NCBI RefSeq assembly: GCF_000231055.2
Contig: NZ_CM001466.1
Coordinates: forward strand, 4,273,238 to 4,337,237
Length of the DNA stretch: 64,000 nt
Direction: 5' to 3'
From: Saccharomonospora azurea NA-128
GTDB lineage: Bacteria > Actinomycetota > Actinomycetes > Mycobacteriales > Pseudonocardiaceae
Shown in pieces: positions 25,635 to 34,437 of this stretch. The translations under genes and the position numbers were made by a program. How positions within the stretch are numbered: position 1 is the first letter of the stretch; each line of letters begins with the position of its first letter. The notes beneath the pieces are model-generated. The model was given only the letters and a program-made list of their open reading frames with translations, was not told where the DNA came from and searched no databases.

Positions 25635-26615
25635 GTGAGTCGTCCAGCCACCACGCCGCCACCGCTGCACCTCGTGCTCGGTGAGGAAGAACTGCTCGTC
25701 GAACGGGCTGTGCGGGAAGCGCTCGACACCGCACGCCTCGCCGACCCGACGGCCGACGCCACCCGGATCCGTGTGAGCGACCTCACGCCTCCGCAGTTCG
25801 TCGAGCTGGTGAGTCCGTCGCTGTTCAGTGAGGGCCGGGTCGTCGTGCTCGACGCCGCGCAGGACATCAATCAGGAGAACGCCGACGCCGTCCTGTCGTA
25901 CATCGCCGACCCCGCCGACGGCATCGTGCTCGTCGTGGTGCACAGCGGAGGTGGGCGGAGCAAGGCCGCGAAGGCGCTGCCGGCGGCGCTACGCAAGGCC
26001 GGTGCGGTCGTCACGGAATGCGCGAAGATCACCAAGCCCGCCGAGCGGGAGTCGTTCGTCCGCAACGAGGTGCGCCGCGCCGGGGGACGGATCGACGCCG
26101 CCGGAGTGGTGGCGCTCGTCGATGCCGTGGGCGCGGACCTGCGCGAGTTGGCGTCGGCGGCGGCGCAGCTCGTGGCCGACTCGGGCGGCTCGATCGACGA
26201 GGAGGCCGTGCGCCGCTACCACCGGGGCCGCGCCGAGGTGACGGGTTTTCAGGTCGCCGAGAAGGCGGTCGCCGGCGACCGCGCGGCGGCGCTGGAGTCG
26301 CTGCGGTGGGCGCAGCAGATCGGGGTCGCCCACGTCCTCGTGGCGGACGCCCTCGCCGATGCGGTGCGCACGATCGCCCGGGTCTCGGCGGCCGGTCGGG
26401 GCAACCCGAACCAGATGGCGGGTCAGCTGGGCATGCCCCCGTGGAAGATCCGGAAGGCGCAGGGCCAGTCGAAGGGCTGGAGTTCCGCGGGCCTCGCGGC
26501 GGCCATGCGGGTGGCAGCGCGCGTGAACGCCGAGGTCAAGGGCGCCGCCGCCGACCCGGAGTACGCCCTCGAACGCGCCGTGCTCGACATCGTGGCGGCC
26601 CGCAAACAGCGGTGA
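25635..26615 (+). CDS. holA: DNA polymerase III delta subunit
   Basis: A 326-aa clamp-loader delta subunit that opens the beta clamp. It starts L-H-L-V-L-G-E-E-E-L-L-V-E-R-A-V as in actinobacterial HolA, with D-A-A-Q-D-I-N-Q-E-N and the C-terminal helical collar region Q-L-G-M-P-P-W-K-I-R-K-A. GTG start with CAGGAT 6 nt before it and no ribosome-binding site, so probably leaderless. The holA-rpsT-lepA order is conserved in actinobacteria. Confidence 0.95.
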   Translation: MSRPATTPPPLHLVLGEEELLVERAVREALDTARLADPTADATRIRVSDLTPPQFVELVSPSLFSEGRVVVLDAAQDINQENADAVLSYIADPADGIVLVVVHSGGGRSKAAKALPAALRKAGAVVTECAKITKPAERESFVRNEVRRAGGRIDAAGVVALVDAVGADLRELASAAAQLVADSGGSIDEEAVRRYHRGRAEVTGFQVAEKAVAGDRAAALESLRWAQQIGVAHVLVADALADAVRTIARVSAAGRGNPNQMAGQLGMPPWKIRKAQGQSKGWSSAGLAAAMRVAARVNAEVKGAAADPEYALERAVLDIVAARKQR

Positions 26616-26625
26616 CGCACATGCG

Positions 26626-26660
26626 AAAACCCCCGGGCGGACGTCCGCACCGGGGGTTTC
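26626..26660. terminator. Bidirectional terminator between holA and rpsT
   Basis: A hairpin with arms AAACCCCCGG and CCGGGGGTTT around an inner GCGGACGTCCGC palindrome lies between the convergent ends of holA and rpsT. The A-run on one side and T-run on the other make it functional in both directions. Confidence 0.9.
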
Positions 26661-26685
26661 TCATGCTCACGACCTGACCGGTCGC

Positions 26686-26946
26686 TCAGAGCTTGTTGAC
26701 GCGCACCGCCATCGCCGACTTCTTGTTGGCGGCCTGGTTCTTGTGGATGACGCCCTTGGTCACGGCCTTGTCGAGCTTGCGCGCGGCCTCGCGCTGCAGC
26801 TCCACGGCCTTGGCCTTGTCGCCGGCGTCGGCGGCCTCGCGGAACTTGCGCACGGCGGTCTTCACCGCGGACTTGACCGACTGGTTGCGCACGCGCGCCT
26901 TCTCGTTGGTCTTGATGCGCTTGATCTGGGACTTGATGTTGGCCAC
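26686..26946 (-). CDS. rpsT: 30S ribosomal protein S20
   Basis: An 86-aa, Lys-rich helical S20 with the family start [16 protein letters not shown] and the end [12 protein letters not shown]. The GTG at 26946 follows AAGGAG by 8 nt. It is a monocistronic gene opposite holA, its usual partner. Confidence 0.98.
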   Translation of the reverse strand: MANIKSQIKRIKTNEKARVRNQSVKSAVKTAVRKFREAADAGDKAKAVELQREAARKLDKAVTKGVIHKNQAANKKSAMAVRVNKL

Positions 26947-27124
26947 GAGGGCGCTCCTTCGTCTCCTTGGCGGTTGGCGTCGCCGCGCTGTCACGGCCCC
27001 GGTTCTCGCGATCCGGGTTTCCTCCCCTGCGGAATGCCGCACGGCAACAGTCCCACAGCCTAGCAACGTCGTCGCGGCCGCGAACGGCACGCCCCGGCGA
27101 CCCGGTCGTGAGACGGTGGAACGC

Positions 27125-27505
27125 ATGGACGTGCTGAGCAGCCGCATTCTGCTGAACCCGAAGGACCCGGCCGTCACGACGGCGTTCTACCGCGACATCC
27201 TCGGTCTGGCGATCTACCGGGAGTTCCCCGGCGGCACGGTGTTCTTCCTCGGCGGAGGATTCCTGGAGATCGTCGGCCGCAGCGAGTCCGGGCCCGCGGA
27301 GAACGTGTCCCTGTGGCTCCAGGTCCGCGACCTCGACGCCGTCGCGGCCGAACTTCGCGGCAAGGGCGTCGTGCTCGACCGCGAACCGCGCCGCGAGCCG
27401 TGGGGTCTCGACGAAGCGTGGCTGTCGGACCCCGACGGGACGCGGATCGTGCTGGTGGAGATCCCGGCCGACCATCCTCTGCGGGTCGACGTACGCACGC
27501 CGTGA
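27125..27505 (+). CDS. VOC family (glyoxalase/dioxygenase-fold) protein
   Basis: A 126-aa vicinal-oxygen-chelate domain with the beta-alpha-beta-beta-beta repeat. N-terminal [18 protein letters not shown] and C-terminal [13 protein letters not shown] are diagnostic. The usual first metal His is not obvious, so the enzymatic role (glyoxalase, bleomycin-type binding or isomerase) is unknown. It is convergent with the neighbouring methyltransferase gene. Confidence 0.88.
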   Translation: MDVLSSRILLNPKDPAVTTAFYRDILGLAIYREFPGGTVFFLGGGFLEIVGRSESGPAENVSLWLQVRDLDAVAAELRGKGVVLDREPRREPWGLDEAWLSDPDGTRIVLVEIPADHPLRVDVRTP

Positions 27506-27518
27506 CGGCGGCCGGCGC

Positions 27519-28115
27519 TCAGCCGGCCCGCCACGCCCGAAGTTGCACGGCCCGGCCGGCGAGCAGGCTCGGAGGCTGCCACACCCACGTCTGCACGTCG
27601 GTGAAGCCGGCCGCCTCCAGTTCCTTCGCCAGCTGGTGGCGGTCGACGGGAAGCCACTTCTCGTGTGCGGAGAGCACCATGCGGCCGCCGGGGCGCAGCA
27701 CCCGGTGCAGTTCGGCGAACGCCGCCGCCCTGTCCTCCCACAGATGGAGGTTGTTGACGCCGAGGACGACGTCCACCGACTCGTCGTCGGCACCGGTCCG
27801 CGCGGCGGTGGCGTGCCGCAGGACGACGGTGCCCGCCTCGACGGCCTCGGAACACCGCTGGGCGCACAGTTCGAGCATCTCGTGTGACGGGTCGACGCCG
27901 ATCACCTGGCGCGCGTGTTCGGCGGCCGCCGCAAGGCCGACTCCCGGTCCGGGGCCGACGACCAGTACGGATTCCTCCGCCGTGGGCTTCGCGACGGCCA
28001 CGACATGGTGTTCGGTGGCCGCGTTGCCCCGGGCCATCACCACTCCGCCGAGACGGCCGAGCGGGCCGCGCGGATGTCCGAAGGCGCGGTCGAGTACCTG
28101 TCCGAGAGAGCTCAT
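27519..28115 (-). CDS. Class I SAM-dependent methyltransferase
   Basis: A 198-aa Rossmann methyltransferase. Motif I is V-L-V-V-G-P-G-P-G-V-G, the acidic ribose-binding strand ends in V-I-G-V-D-P-S, and the post-motif region D-V-V-L-G-V-N-N-L-H-L-W and L-H-R-V-L-R-P-G-G-R follow the UbiE/Methyltransf_11 pattern. The substrate is unknown. It is divergent from lepA with a 114-bp gap. Confidence 0.88.
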   Translation of the reverse strand: MSSLGQVLDRAFGHPRGPLGRLGGVVMARGNAATEHHVVAVAKPTAEESVLVVGPGPGVGLAAAAEHARQVIGVDPSHEMLELCAQRCSEAVEAGTVVLRHATAARTGADDESVDVVLGVNNLHLWEDRAAAFAELHRVLRPGGRMVLSAHEKWLPVDRHQLAKELEAAGFTDVQTWVWQPPSLLAGRAVQLRAWRAG

Positions 28116-28229
28116 ACTCCGAGGTCAGCACGAAAGCGCCGCACGCGCATCGGGGATCACCCGGGGATTGAAGCGAGGCGTGGCATGGGAACATAGGGCT
28201 GACCAGCCACGAATGACCCCGAGGTACGA

Positions 28230-30110
28230 GTGACACAGCCACGCCCGTCAGCCGACGCCACGTTCACACCGCCGGAGTTCATCCGCAACTTCTGCATCAT
28301 CGCCCACATCGACCACGGCAAGTCCACCCTGGCCGACCGCATGCTGCAGCTCACCGGTGTGGTCGAGGAGCGCACGATGCGGGCCCAGTACCTCGACCGC
28401 ATGGACATCGAGCGGGAACGGGGCATCACGATCAAGGCGCAGAACGTGCGCCTGCCGTGGCGGCACGAGGGGCAGGACCACGTGCTGCATCTGATCGACA
28501 CCCCGGGCCACGTCGACTTCACCTACGAGGTCTCCCGCGCCCTGGAGGCGTGCGAGGGTGCGATTCTGCTGGTCGACGCGGCGCAGGGCATCGAGGCGCA
28601 GACGCTCGCGAACCTGTACCTGGCTCTCGACAAGGACCTCCACATCATCCCGGTCCTCAACAAGATCGACCTGCCCGCGGCGGATCCGGAGAAGTACGCC
28701 GCCGAGCTCGCGGGCATCATCGGGTGCGATCCCAGCGACGTGCTGCGGGTGTCGGCCAAGACGGGCGAGGGCGTGCGCGAGCTGCTCGACCAGGTCGTCA
28801 CGCAGGTACCGGCCCCGACGGGGGACAGCGAGGCTCCTCCGCGGGCGTTGATCTTCGACTCCGTGTACGACACCTACCGTGGCGTGGTCACCTACATCAG
28901 GGTCGTGGACGGCAAGATCACGCCGCGCGAGCGCATCAAGATGATGTCCACGGGTGCCACGCACGAGCTGCTCGAGGTCGGCATCATCTCTCCGGAGCCG
29001 AAGGCGTGCGAGGGGCTCGGGGTCGGTGAGGTCGGCTACCTCATCACCGGTGTCAAGGACGTCCGGCAGTCGAAGGTCGGCGACACGGTGACCTCGGAGC
29101 GCAAGGGAGCTCCGGAGCCGCTGGCCGGCTACCGCGAGCCTGTGCCGATGGTGTTCTCGGGGTTGTATCCCCTCGACGGCTCCGACTACCCCGATCTGCG
29201 TGAGGCGCTCGACAAGCTGCAGTTGAACGACGCCGCGCTGAGCTACGAGCCCGAGACGTCGGTGGCGCTGGGCTTCGGGTTCCGCTGCGGGTTCCTCGGG
29301 CTGCTGCACCTGGAGATCACCAGGGCGAGGCTCGAACGCGAGTTCGGGCTCGAACTGATCGCCACCGCGCCGAACGTCGTCTACCAGGTGTTCATGGAGG
29401 ACGGCACCGAGCACATCGTCACCAACCCGTCGGACTGGCCGACCGGCGGCAAGATCGCGGAGGTGCGCGAGCCGGTCAGCAAGGTGACCGTGATCGCTCC
29501 CTCGGAGTTCATCGGCGCGATCATGGAACTGTGCCAGGGCAAGCGCGGTCAGCTGCTCGGCATGGACTACCTGTCGGAGGACCGCGTCGAGCTGCGCTAC
29601 AAGCTGCCGCTCGCAGAGATCATCTTCGACTTCTTCGACGCGCTGAAGTCGCGCACGCGCGGATACGCCTCGCTCGACTACGAGGAGGCGGGCGACCAGG
29701 CGTCCGACCTGGTCAAGGTGGACATCCTGCTGCAGGGCGAACCGGTGGACGCGTTCTCGGCGATCGTCCACAAGGACGCGGCCTACAGCTACGGCAACCG
29801 GATGGCCACCCGGCTGCGCGAGCTGATCCCGCGGCAGCAGTTCGAGGTGCCGATCCAGGCCGCCATCGGTTCGCGCATCATCGCCCGCGAGACGATCCGG
29901 GCGATCCGCAAGGACGTCCTCGCCAAGTGCTACGGCGGTGACATCTCGCGGAAGCGCAAGCTGCTGGAGAAGCAGAAGGAAGGCAAGAAGCGGATGAAGA
30001 CGGTCGGCCGCGTCGAGGTGCCGCAGGAGGCCTTCGTGGCGGCGCTGTCGACCGGCGACGGTGACAAGGGCGACAAGACCGACAAGGGCAAGGGCAAGGG
30101 CAAGAAGTAG
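28230..30110 (+). CDS. lepA: Elongation factor 4 (LepA)
   Basis: A 626-aa translational GTPase that can back-translocate or rescue stalled ribosomes and aid initiation. The G domain has [24 protein letters not shown] and N-K-I-D-L-P. EF-G-like domains and the LepA-specific C-terminal domain ([15 protein letters not shown]) follow, with an added Asp/Lys/Gly-rich tail. GTG start with GAGG 6 nt upstream. The position after holA/rpsT is conserved. Confidence 0.97.
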   Translation: MTQPRPSADATFTPPEFIRNFCIIAHIDHGKSTLADRMLQLTGVVEERTMRAQYLDRMDIERERGITIKAQNVRLPWRHEGQDHVLHLIDTPGHVDFTYEVSRALEACEGAILLVDAAQGIEAQTLANLYLALDKDLHIIPVLNKIDLPAADPEKYAAELAGIIGCDPSDVLRVSAKTGEGVRELLDQVVTQVPAPTGDSEAPPRALIFDSVYDTYRGVVTYIRVVDGKITPRERIKMMSTGATHELLEVGIISPEPKACEGLGVGEVGYLITGVKDVRQSKVGDTVTSERKGAPEPLAGYREPVPMVFSGLYPLDGSDYPDLREALDKLQLNDAALSYEPETSVALGFGFRCGFLGLLHLEITRARLEREFGLELIATAPNVVYQVFMEDGTEHIVTNPSDWPTGGKIAEVREPVSKVTVIAPSEFIGAIMELCQGKRGQLLGMDYLSEDRVELRYKLPLAEIIFDFFDALKSRTRGYASLDYEEAGDQASDLVKVDILLQGEPVDAFSAIVHKDAAYSYGNRMATRLRELIPRQQFEVPIQAAIGSRIIARETIRAIRKDVLAKCYGGDISRKRKLLEKQKEGKKRMKTVGRVEVPQEAFVAALSTGDGDKGDKTDKGKGKGKK

Positions 30111-30207
30111 GCCGGTTTCCGGCTGGTCCACACCTGTGCTCGGCGTTCCCGCGCGAGAACCGGTGGGCGCGTCACGGGGGCTTCGGGCCTCTTCGTACGC
30201 TGGTGCC

Positions 30208-31260
30208 ATGTTCGACAGCCTGCGCGTGCCCGTGATCGCCGCGCCCATGGCCGGTGGCCCCTCCACGCCCGAACTCGTCGCCGCGATGGGACGGGCGGGA
30301 GCCTTCGGATACCTGGCCGGTGGGTACCTCACCGCCGCGAGCCTGGCCGAGCAGATCGCCACCGTCCGTCGCCTGTCGGACGCCGCGTTCGGGGTGAACC
30401 TCTTCGTCCCCGGCATCCGATCCATTGTGGACTTGAGCGGGTACGTCGAGCGGGTGGGCCGCGAGGCCGAGCGGTACGGGACACAGGCCGGCGAACCCCG
30501 CTGGGACGACGACGGCTACTCGGCCAAGCTCGATCTCCTCGTCGAGTCGCGCGTGCCCGTGGTGTCGTTCACCTTCGGTGTGCCCTCCGACTCGGACGTC
30601 GACCGGTTGCACGAGGTGGGCACCACGGTGGTGGTCACGGTCACGTCCCCGGAGGAGGCTCGCGAGGCCACCGAGGTGGGCGCCGACGCGCTGTGCGTGC
30701 AGGGTTTCGAGGCGGGTGGCCACCGGAGTGTGTTCCACGACGACCCCGACGACCCGTGCGGGGGGCCGCTGTACGGGCTGCTGGCCGGACTGCGCCTGTG
30801 CTCCGCGGTCACCGACCTGCCCCTGGTGGCCGCGGGCGGGATCGTGCGGGGAGCCGACGTCGCCGCCGTGCTGACGGCGGGAGCGGTGGCCGCGCAGCTG
30901 GGCACCGCGTTCCTCCGCGCCGACGAGGCGGGCACGAACGCCGTGCAGCGCAAAGCTCTCGACGACGGTGGCCGTCCCACCGCGGTGACGCGTGCGTTCA
31001 GCGGTCGCCCGGCGCGGGGCCTGGTCAACCGGTTCCTGCGCGAGCACACCGACCACGCGCCCGCCGCTTACCCGCAACTGCACCGGCTGACCAAGCCCGT
31101 GCGGGCGGCCTCCGGCCAGGCGGGCGATCCCGAGGCCATGTCGCTGTGGGCGGGCCAGACGTACTCGCTGGCCGGCGGCGGCGCGGCAGACGAGATCGTC
31201 CACACGCTGTGGGACGAGGCGCGCGAGGCGCTGCGGCGGGCGACCCGCCGGTTCGAGTAG
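30208..31260 (+). CDS. Nitronate monooxygenase family flavoprotein
   Basis: A 350-aa FMN-dependent TIM-barrel enzyme of the NMO / 2-nitropropane dioxygenase family, which oxidises alkyl nitronates. It has an N-terminal P-V-I-A-A-P-M-A-G-G, the central Q-G-F-E-A-G-G-H-R loop and V-A-A-G-G-I near the phosphate-binding site. TACGCT (30196-30201) 6 nt before the ATG indicates a leaderless transcript. It is convergent with the quinone-oxidoreductase-like gene across a strong hairpin. The physiological substrate is not defined. Confidence 0.9.
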   Translation: MFDSLRVPVIAAPMAGGPSTPELVAAMGRAGAFGYLAGGYLTAASLAEQIATVRRLSDAAFGVNLFVPGIRSIVDLSGYVERVGREAERYGTQAGEPRWDDDGYSAKLDLLVESRVPVVSFTFGVPSDSDVDRLHEVGTTVVVTVTSPEEAREATEVGADALCVQGFEAGGHRSVFHDDPDDPCGGPLYGLLAGLRLCSAVTDLPLVAAGGIVRGADVAAVLTAGAVAAQLGTAFLRADEAGTNAVQRKALDDGGRPTAVTRAFSGRPARGLVNRFLREHTDHAPAAYPQLHRLTKPVRAASGQAGDPEAMSLWAGQTYSLAGGGAADEIVHTLWDEAREALRRATRRFE

Positions 31261-31279
31261 GGCTGGGCCGCAACGAGTC

Positions 31280-31327
31280 GGCACGCGACGCGGCGGAGCC
31301 GGGCGGAGCCGCTCGCCGCGTCGCGCC
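31280..31327. terminator. Bidirectional hairpin between convergent oxidoreductases
   Basis: A GC-rich inverted repeat (arms around GCGACGCGGCG and CGCCGCGTCGC with an 18-nt loop) fills the gap between the nitronate monooxygenase and zinc-binding dehydrogenase genes. It is likely a two-way terminator. Confidence 0.75.
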
Positions 31328-31334
31328 TGTCCCG

Positions 31335-32300
31335 TCAGCGGGTGAAAACGATCTTGCCCGCGGTGCGGCCCTCGAGCATGTCGGAGAAACCGGTGGCGGC
31401 CTCGCTCATCGGCAGTTCGGCGCCGATCTGCGGGCGGATCCCGGTGAGGTCGACGTAGGAGAGCAGATCCGCCAGTTCGTCGCGGGTGCCCATCGTCGAG
31501 CCGACCACGCGCAGCTGCAGGAAGAACACACGCTGAAGGTCGGCGCTCGGGTCCGGTCCGCTCGTTGCGCCCGAGACCACGACGATCCCACCGGGCTTCA
31601 GCGACTTCAGGGAGTGGCCCCACGTGGCCTTGCCCACCGTCTCGAACACGGCGTCCACCCGCTCCGGCAGCCGGGCACCCGGTTCGAAGGTCGCGTGAGC
31701 GCCGAGCTGCTCGGCCAGCGCACGCTTCTCCTCGGTCCGGCCGGTGACCCACACCCGGATCCCGGCGGCCCTGCCGAGCTGGACGAGCGCGGTGGACACG
31801 CCGCCGGACGCGCCCTGCACCAGCATCGTCTGTCCCGGACGCAGTCCGGACTTGACGAACAACATGCGGTAGGCGGTCAGCCACGCCGTGCCCATCGTGG
31901 CGGCTTCCGCGAAGGACAGCCCCGCGGGCTTCGGCAGCACGTTGCGGGCGGGCACCACCACACTGTCGGCGAACGTGCCCTGGTACTTCTCCGTCAGCAG
32001 GGTGCGCTTCGGGTCGAGGGTGTCGTCCCCGCGCCAGGCCGGGTCGTTGACGACGGAGTGCAGCACCACCTCGGTGCCGTCGTCCAGCACCCCCGCCCCG
32101 TCGCATCCGAGGATCATCGGGAACTGATCCGGCTTGATGCCGACACCCCGCAGAGTCCAGATGTCGTGCATGTTGAGGCTGGCCGCGCGCACCGACACCC
32201 GCACCCAACCGTCGGGCACCTCGGGGTCGGGCCTCTCACCCACGACGAGCGAGGACAGCGGATCGTCGGCGTTCGGTTCTTTGGCGTAGACGGCGAACAT
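31335..32300 (-). CDS. Zinc-type alcohol dehydrogenase/quinone oxidoreductase
   Basis: A 321-aa MDR-superfamily NADPH oxidoreductase: a GroES-like N-terminal domain (A-S-L-N-M-H-D-I-W-T-L-R-G-V-G) and a Rossmann domain with V-Q-G-A-S-G-G-V-S-T-A. The catalytic-zinc cysteine of alcohol dehydrogenases is missing from the first part, so it is closer to quinone/enone reductases. On its strand TAGGTT sits 6 nt before the ATG, again a leaderless pattern, and it is divergent from the small membrane protein gene. Confidence 0.88.
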   Translation of the reverse strand: MFAVYAKEPNADDPLSSLVVGERPDPEVPDGWVRVSVRAASLNMHDIWTLRGVGIKPDQFPMILGCDGAGVLDDGTEVVLHSVVNDPAWRGDDTLDPKRTLLTEKYQGTFADSVVVPARNVLPKPAGLSFAEAATMGTAWLTAYRMLFVKSGLRPGQTMLVQGASGGVSTALVQLGRAAGIRVWVTGRTEEKRALAEQLGAHATFEPGARLPERVDAVFETVGKATWGHSLKSLKPGGIVVVSGATSGPDPSADLQRVFFLQLRVVGSTMGTRDELADLLSYVDLTGIRPQIGAELPMSEAATGFSDMLEGRTAGKIVFTR

Positions 32301-32332
32301 GGCGCCAACCTACCTGGCGTAGGCTCGTCAGC

Positions 32333-32575
32333 GTGTTCGACGGAGTGGCCCGCTGGTGGGACGGCTTCGAGCTGTGGCTCGCTCAGCAGTGGTTCCCGAT
32401 TCAGTTCGTGCTGGTGGCCGCCGTGCTCCTTCCGCTCAGCGTCGGGATGGCGTGGGTGATTCACCGCGGAGTGGACGTGGTGGCCGACCGGCTCGGTGGC
32501 CTGCGCAGAACGTCGTCGTCGGCGGAAGGGTCGGGCAACGACGGTGGAAAGGGGAGCTCCGATGCTGTCTCGTAG
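32333..32575 (+). CDS. Small single-pass membrane protein
   Basis: An 80-aa protein of unknown function with one strong transmembrane helix (F-V-L-V-A-A-V-L-L-P-L-S-V-G-M-A-W-V-I) after a Trp-rich start, and a Ser/Gly-rich tail. TAGGCT (32320-32325) lies 7 nt before the GTG. Its end overlaps the RNase-remnant gene by 14 bp, so it heads a three-gene run that ends with barstar. Confidence 0.65.
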   Translation: MFDGVARWWDGFELWLAQQWFPIQFVLVAAVLLPLSVGMAWVIHRGVDVVADRLGGLRRTSSSAEGSGNDGGKGSSDAVS

Positions 32576-32846
32576 GCGCATCAGGATCGCCCTCGTCGCG
32601 CTCCTTGTGCTGGCGCTCGTGGGGTGGTTCGCGCAACAGGCCTTCGGGGTTGGAAATGTGGCCCCCATCGGCGGTAGCCTGCCGGGCGCGGTACCGATAA
32701 CCGGGGACGTGCCGACGTGCGAGGTCCTCGCGGTTCCGCAACCGGACGGTGCGATCCTCGGCACAAGGGAGACGTTGGTGGTGCAGACATCAGCCGGTCA
32801 CTGCGAGGTGGAAAACCTGCAGCACGTCACGGTGGACATGCCGTGA
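32562..32846 (+). pseudogene. Probable remnant of barnase/RNase Sa-type ribonuclease
   Basis: A 94-aa open frame with a basic N-terminus, a membrane/signal helix (I-A-L-V-A-L-L-V-L-A-L-V-G-W-F) and a short exported part with two Cys. The immediate barstar neighbour and the general plan (TM helix, Gly/Pro linker, then P-D-G-A-I-L-G-T-R-E resembling the D-G-x-x-F-x-N-R-E motif of guanyl-specific RNases) suggest a former secreted RNase. The later catalytic Arg and the T-D-H-Y-x-(S/T)-F His region are missing, and the protein is about 40 residues short. The frame is still open, with GGGGAG upstream, so a new small protein is possible. This is inference from remembered family patterns. Confidence 0.5.
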
Positions 32847-33217
32847 TGACCGTCAAACCCAAGCTCGACTCGAAGACGCTCGCTGATCAGGCACGCGCCC
32901 GCGGTGCGTACCCCCATGTGGTGGACACGGCGGCGTACGCCGACCGCGGGAGCACGCTCGACGCCATCGCGTCGGCGCTGTCACTGCCCGAGCACTTCGG
33001 GCGCAACCTCGACACGTTGTACGACGGGTTGACCGACCTGTCGTGGCTGCCGCCGGGCGAGCACGTGCTGATCTGGCGGGCCTCCGAGGTCCTGAAGCAA
33101 TCCGATCCCCGGTCGTACCTCGCGGTGCACGGGGTGCTGTCGGACGCCCAGCGGGCGCTCACGCCCCGGCACGGGCGGCGGGACGGGCGTCGTCTGACCG
33201 TCGTCCTCGCCGACTGA
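32846..33217 (+). CDS. Barstar family ribonuclease inhibitor
   Basis: A 123-aa barstar-fold protein. The central A-S-A-L-S-L-P-E-H-F-G-R-N-L-D-T-L-Y-D region corresponds to the barnase-binding helix and loop (barstar Y-x-x-N-L-D-A-L-W-D). It normally sits in the enzyme's active site and protects the cell from its own RNase. ATG 32846 overlaps the stop of the preceding RNase-like remnant; an in-frame GTG directly before it is an alternative start. With no complete RNase in the window it may guard against one encoded elsewhere or be an orphan immunity gene. Confidence 0.9.
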   Translation: MTVKPKLDSKTLADQARARGAYPHVVDTAAYADRGSTLDAIASALSLPEHFGRNLDTLYDGLTDLSWLPPGEHVLIWRASEVLKQSDPRSYLAVHGVLSDAQRALTPRHGRRDGRRLTVVLAD

Positions 33218-33222
33218 ACCGG

Positions 33223-33280
33223 GTCTCGGGTCCACCGTCGTCCCTGGGTTCTGCCGACGGGCGTCGGGTGGACCCGAGAC
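33223..33280. terminator. Bidirectional terminator between barstar and enoyl-CoA hydratase
   Basis: A perfect 14-bp inverted repeat (33223-33236 with 33267-33280, GTCTCGGGTCCACC and its complement) with a 30-nt loop separates two convergent genes. The intervening loop can form a smaller hairpin. It is a likely transcription end for both. Confidence 0.8.
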
Positions 33281-33287
33281 TCTCGCG

Positions 33288-34064
33288 TCAGGAGCCCTCG
33301 GGCACCCAGTTCGGGGCGCGCTTCTCGCCGAACGCGGCGATGCCCTCCTGGCCCTCCTCACTGGCGAAGAACCCGGCGGACAGCTGCTGCATCCGCTCGA
33401 AGGTCTCGCTCATCGTGAGCGCCGTGTCACCCTGCAGCAGTTCCTTCGTGGCGGCTAGCGCCTTCGGGCCGCCCCGGACGAGCGAGGCGACGTAGCCGTC
33501 GACGGCGGCGTCGAGTTCGACGGCGGGCACCGCGGCGTTGAGGAGACCGATCCGGGCGGCGCGCTCGGCGTCGAACACCTCGCCCGTGAGGAACAGCTCG
33601 TGCGCGGCGCGGGCCGTGAGCCGGGGCAGCACGGTCACCGAGATGACGGCCGGGACGACGCCCAGCCGGACCTCGGTGAAGGCGAACGTGGCGGTGTCCG
33701 CCGCGACCGCGATGTCGGCGGCGGCGACGATGCCCACACCGCCCGCGCGGGCCGGACCGGCGAGCTTGGCCACGACCGGCTTGGGGCTCGTCCACAGGCG
33801 GTGAAGCAGCGCCGGGAACTCGTTGACGCCCTGCTGGTCCGCTCCGGCGCCCCTGGCTTCCTTGAGGTCCATGCCCGCGCAGAACACCGGCCCGGTGTGG
33901 TCGAGCACGACGACCCGCACGGCGTCGTCGCCGAGAGCCCGGTCGAGGTGGTCGCTGAGCTCCGAGCGGAGTTGGGCGGAGAGGGCGTTGCGGTTGTGCG
34001 GGGAGTCGAGAGTGATCGTGGCGACTCCCGCCGCGGTGGTGTAGTGCACCAGTTCGTCAGCCAT
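33288..34064 (-). CDS. Enoyl-CoA hydratase/isomerase family protein
   Basis: A 258-aa crotonase-fold enzyme. The oxyanion hole segments are D-H-T-G-P-V-F-C-A-G-M-D-L and A-G-P-A-R-A-G-G-V-G, and A-F-T-E-V-R-L-G-V-V-P-A carries the first catalytic Glu position. It probably hydrates or isomerises an acyl-CoA; the exact substrate is not evident. ATG 34064 is used because the frame upstream runs into the 21-bp repeat array. It stands alone downstream of the sulfur operon. Confidence 0.9.
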   Translation of the reverse strand: MADELVHYTTAAGVATITLDSPHNRNALSAQLRSELSDHLDRALGDDAVRVVVLDHTGPVFCAGMDLKEARGAGADQQGVNEFPALLHRLWTSPKPVVAKLAGPARAGGVGIVAAADIAVAADTATFAFTEVRLGVVPAVISVTVLPRLTARAAHELFLTGEVFDAERAARIGLLNAAVPAVELDAAVDGYVASLVRGGPKALAATKELLQGDTALTMSETFERMQQLSAGFFASEEGQEGIAAFGEKRAPNWVPEGS

Positions 34065-34102
34065 GGTCCACACCTTGGCACAAGCCGCCGGCTCCCCGAT
34101 GC

Positions 34103-34186
34103 GTCGTGTCCGCGCCTCACGCACGCGTGTCCGCACTCTGCGCACGCGTGTCCGCGCCTCACGCACGCGTGTTCGCGGTTCCCCGA
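34103..34186. repeat. Array 2 of the 21-bp tandem repeat family
   Basis: Four 21-bp units at 34103, 34124, 34145 and 34166 have the consensus CGCGTGTCCGC plus a variable part often ending CTCACGCA or TGCGCA. The orientation matches the array at 15788-15871. It lies just upstream of the enoyl-CoA hydratase gene, in the gap after the sulfur operon, and faces the inverted array 150 bp further on. Confidence 0.85.
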
Positions 34187-34338
34187 CGCACGCTGCCCCG
34201 AAGGGGACCGTCGTTCGTCCCGAACGTCGATGCTGTCAGCGCGTGGGTGACGTCGCCTTCCGCGGTGGCGCGCTCTTCCACACGACAGCGTCGAGGTCGC
34301 GTCGGTGTCGTGTTCCGTTGGGGCAGTGGTGCCGAAGT

Positions 34339-34437
34339 ACGGACACGCGTTCGGGAAGTGCGGACACGCGTGCGCAGGACGCGGACACGCGTTCGGGAAG
34401 TGCGGACACGCGTGCGCAGGACGCGGACACGGTGTCG
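34339..34437. repeat. Array 3 (inverted) of the 21-bp repeat family
   Basis: Four complete 21-bp units (34339, 34360, 34381, 34402) plus a partial fifth each carry GGACACGCGT, the reverse complement of the array 1 and 2 core. Two unit types alternate A-B-A-B: one ends TTCGGGAAGT, the other TGCGCAGGAC. This gives a 42-bp super-repeat. The array touches the stop codon of sirB and is inverted relative to array 2, so transcripts across both could form a long stem. Confidence 0.88.

Noticed and set aside
34187-34338. A protein or tRNA gene between the two facing repeat arrays.
   Set aside because: No frame with coding character and no cloverleaf was seen; a small RNA is possible but not supported.
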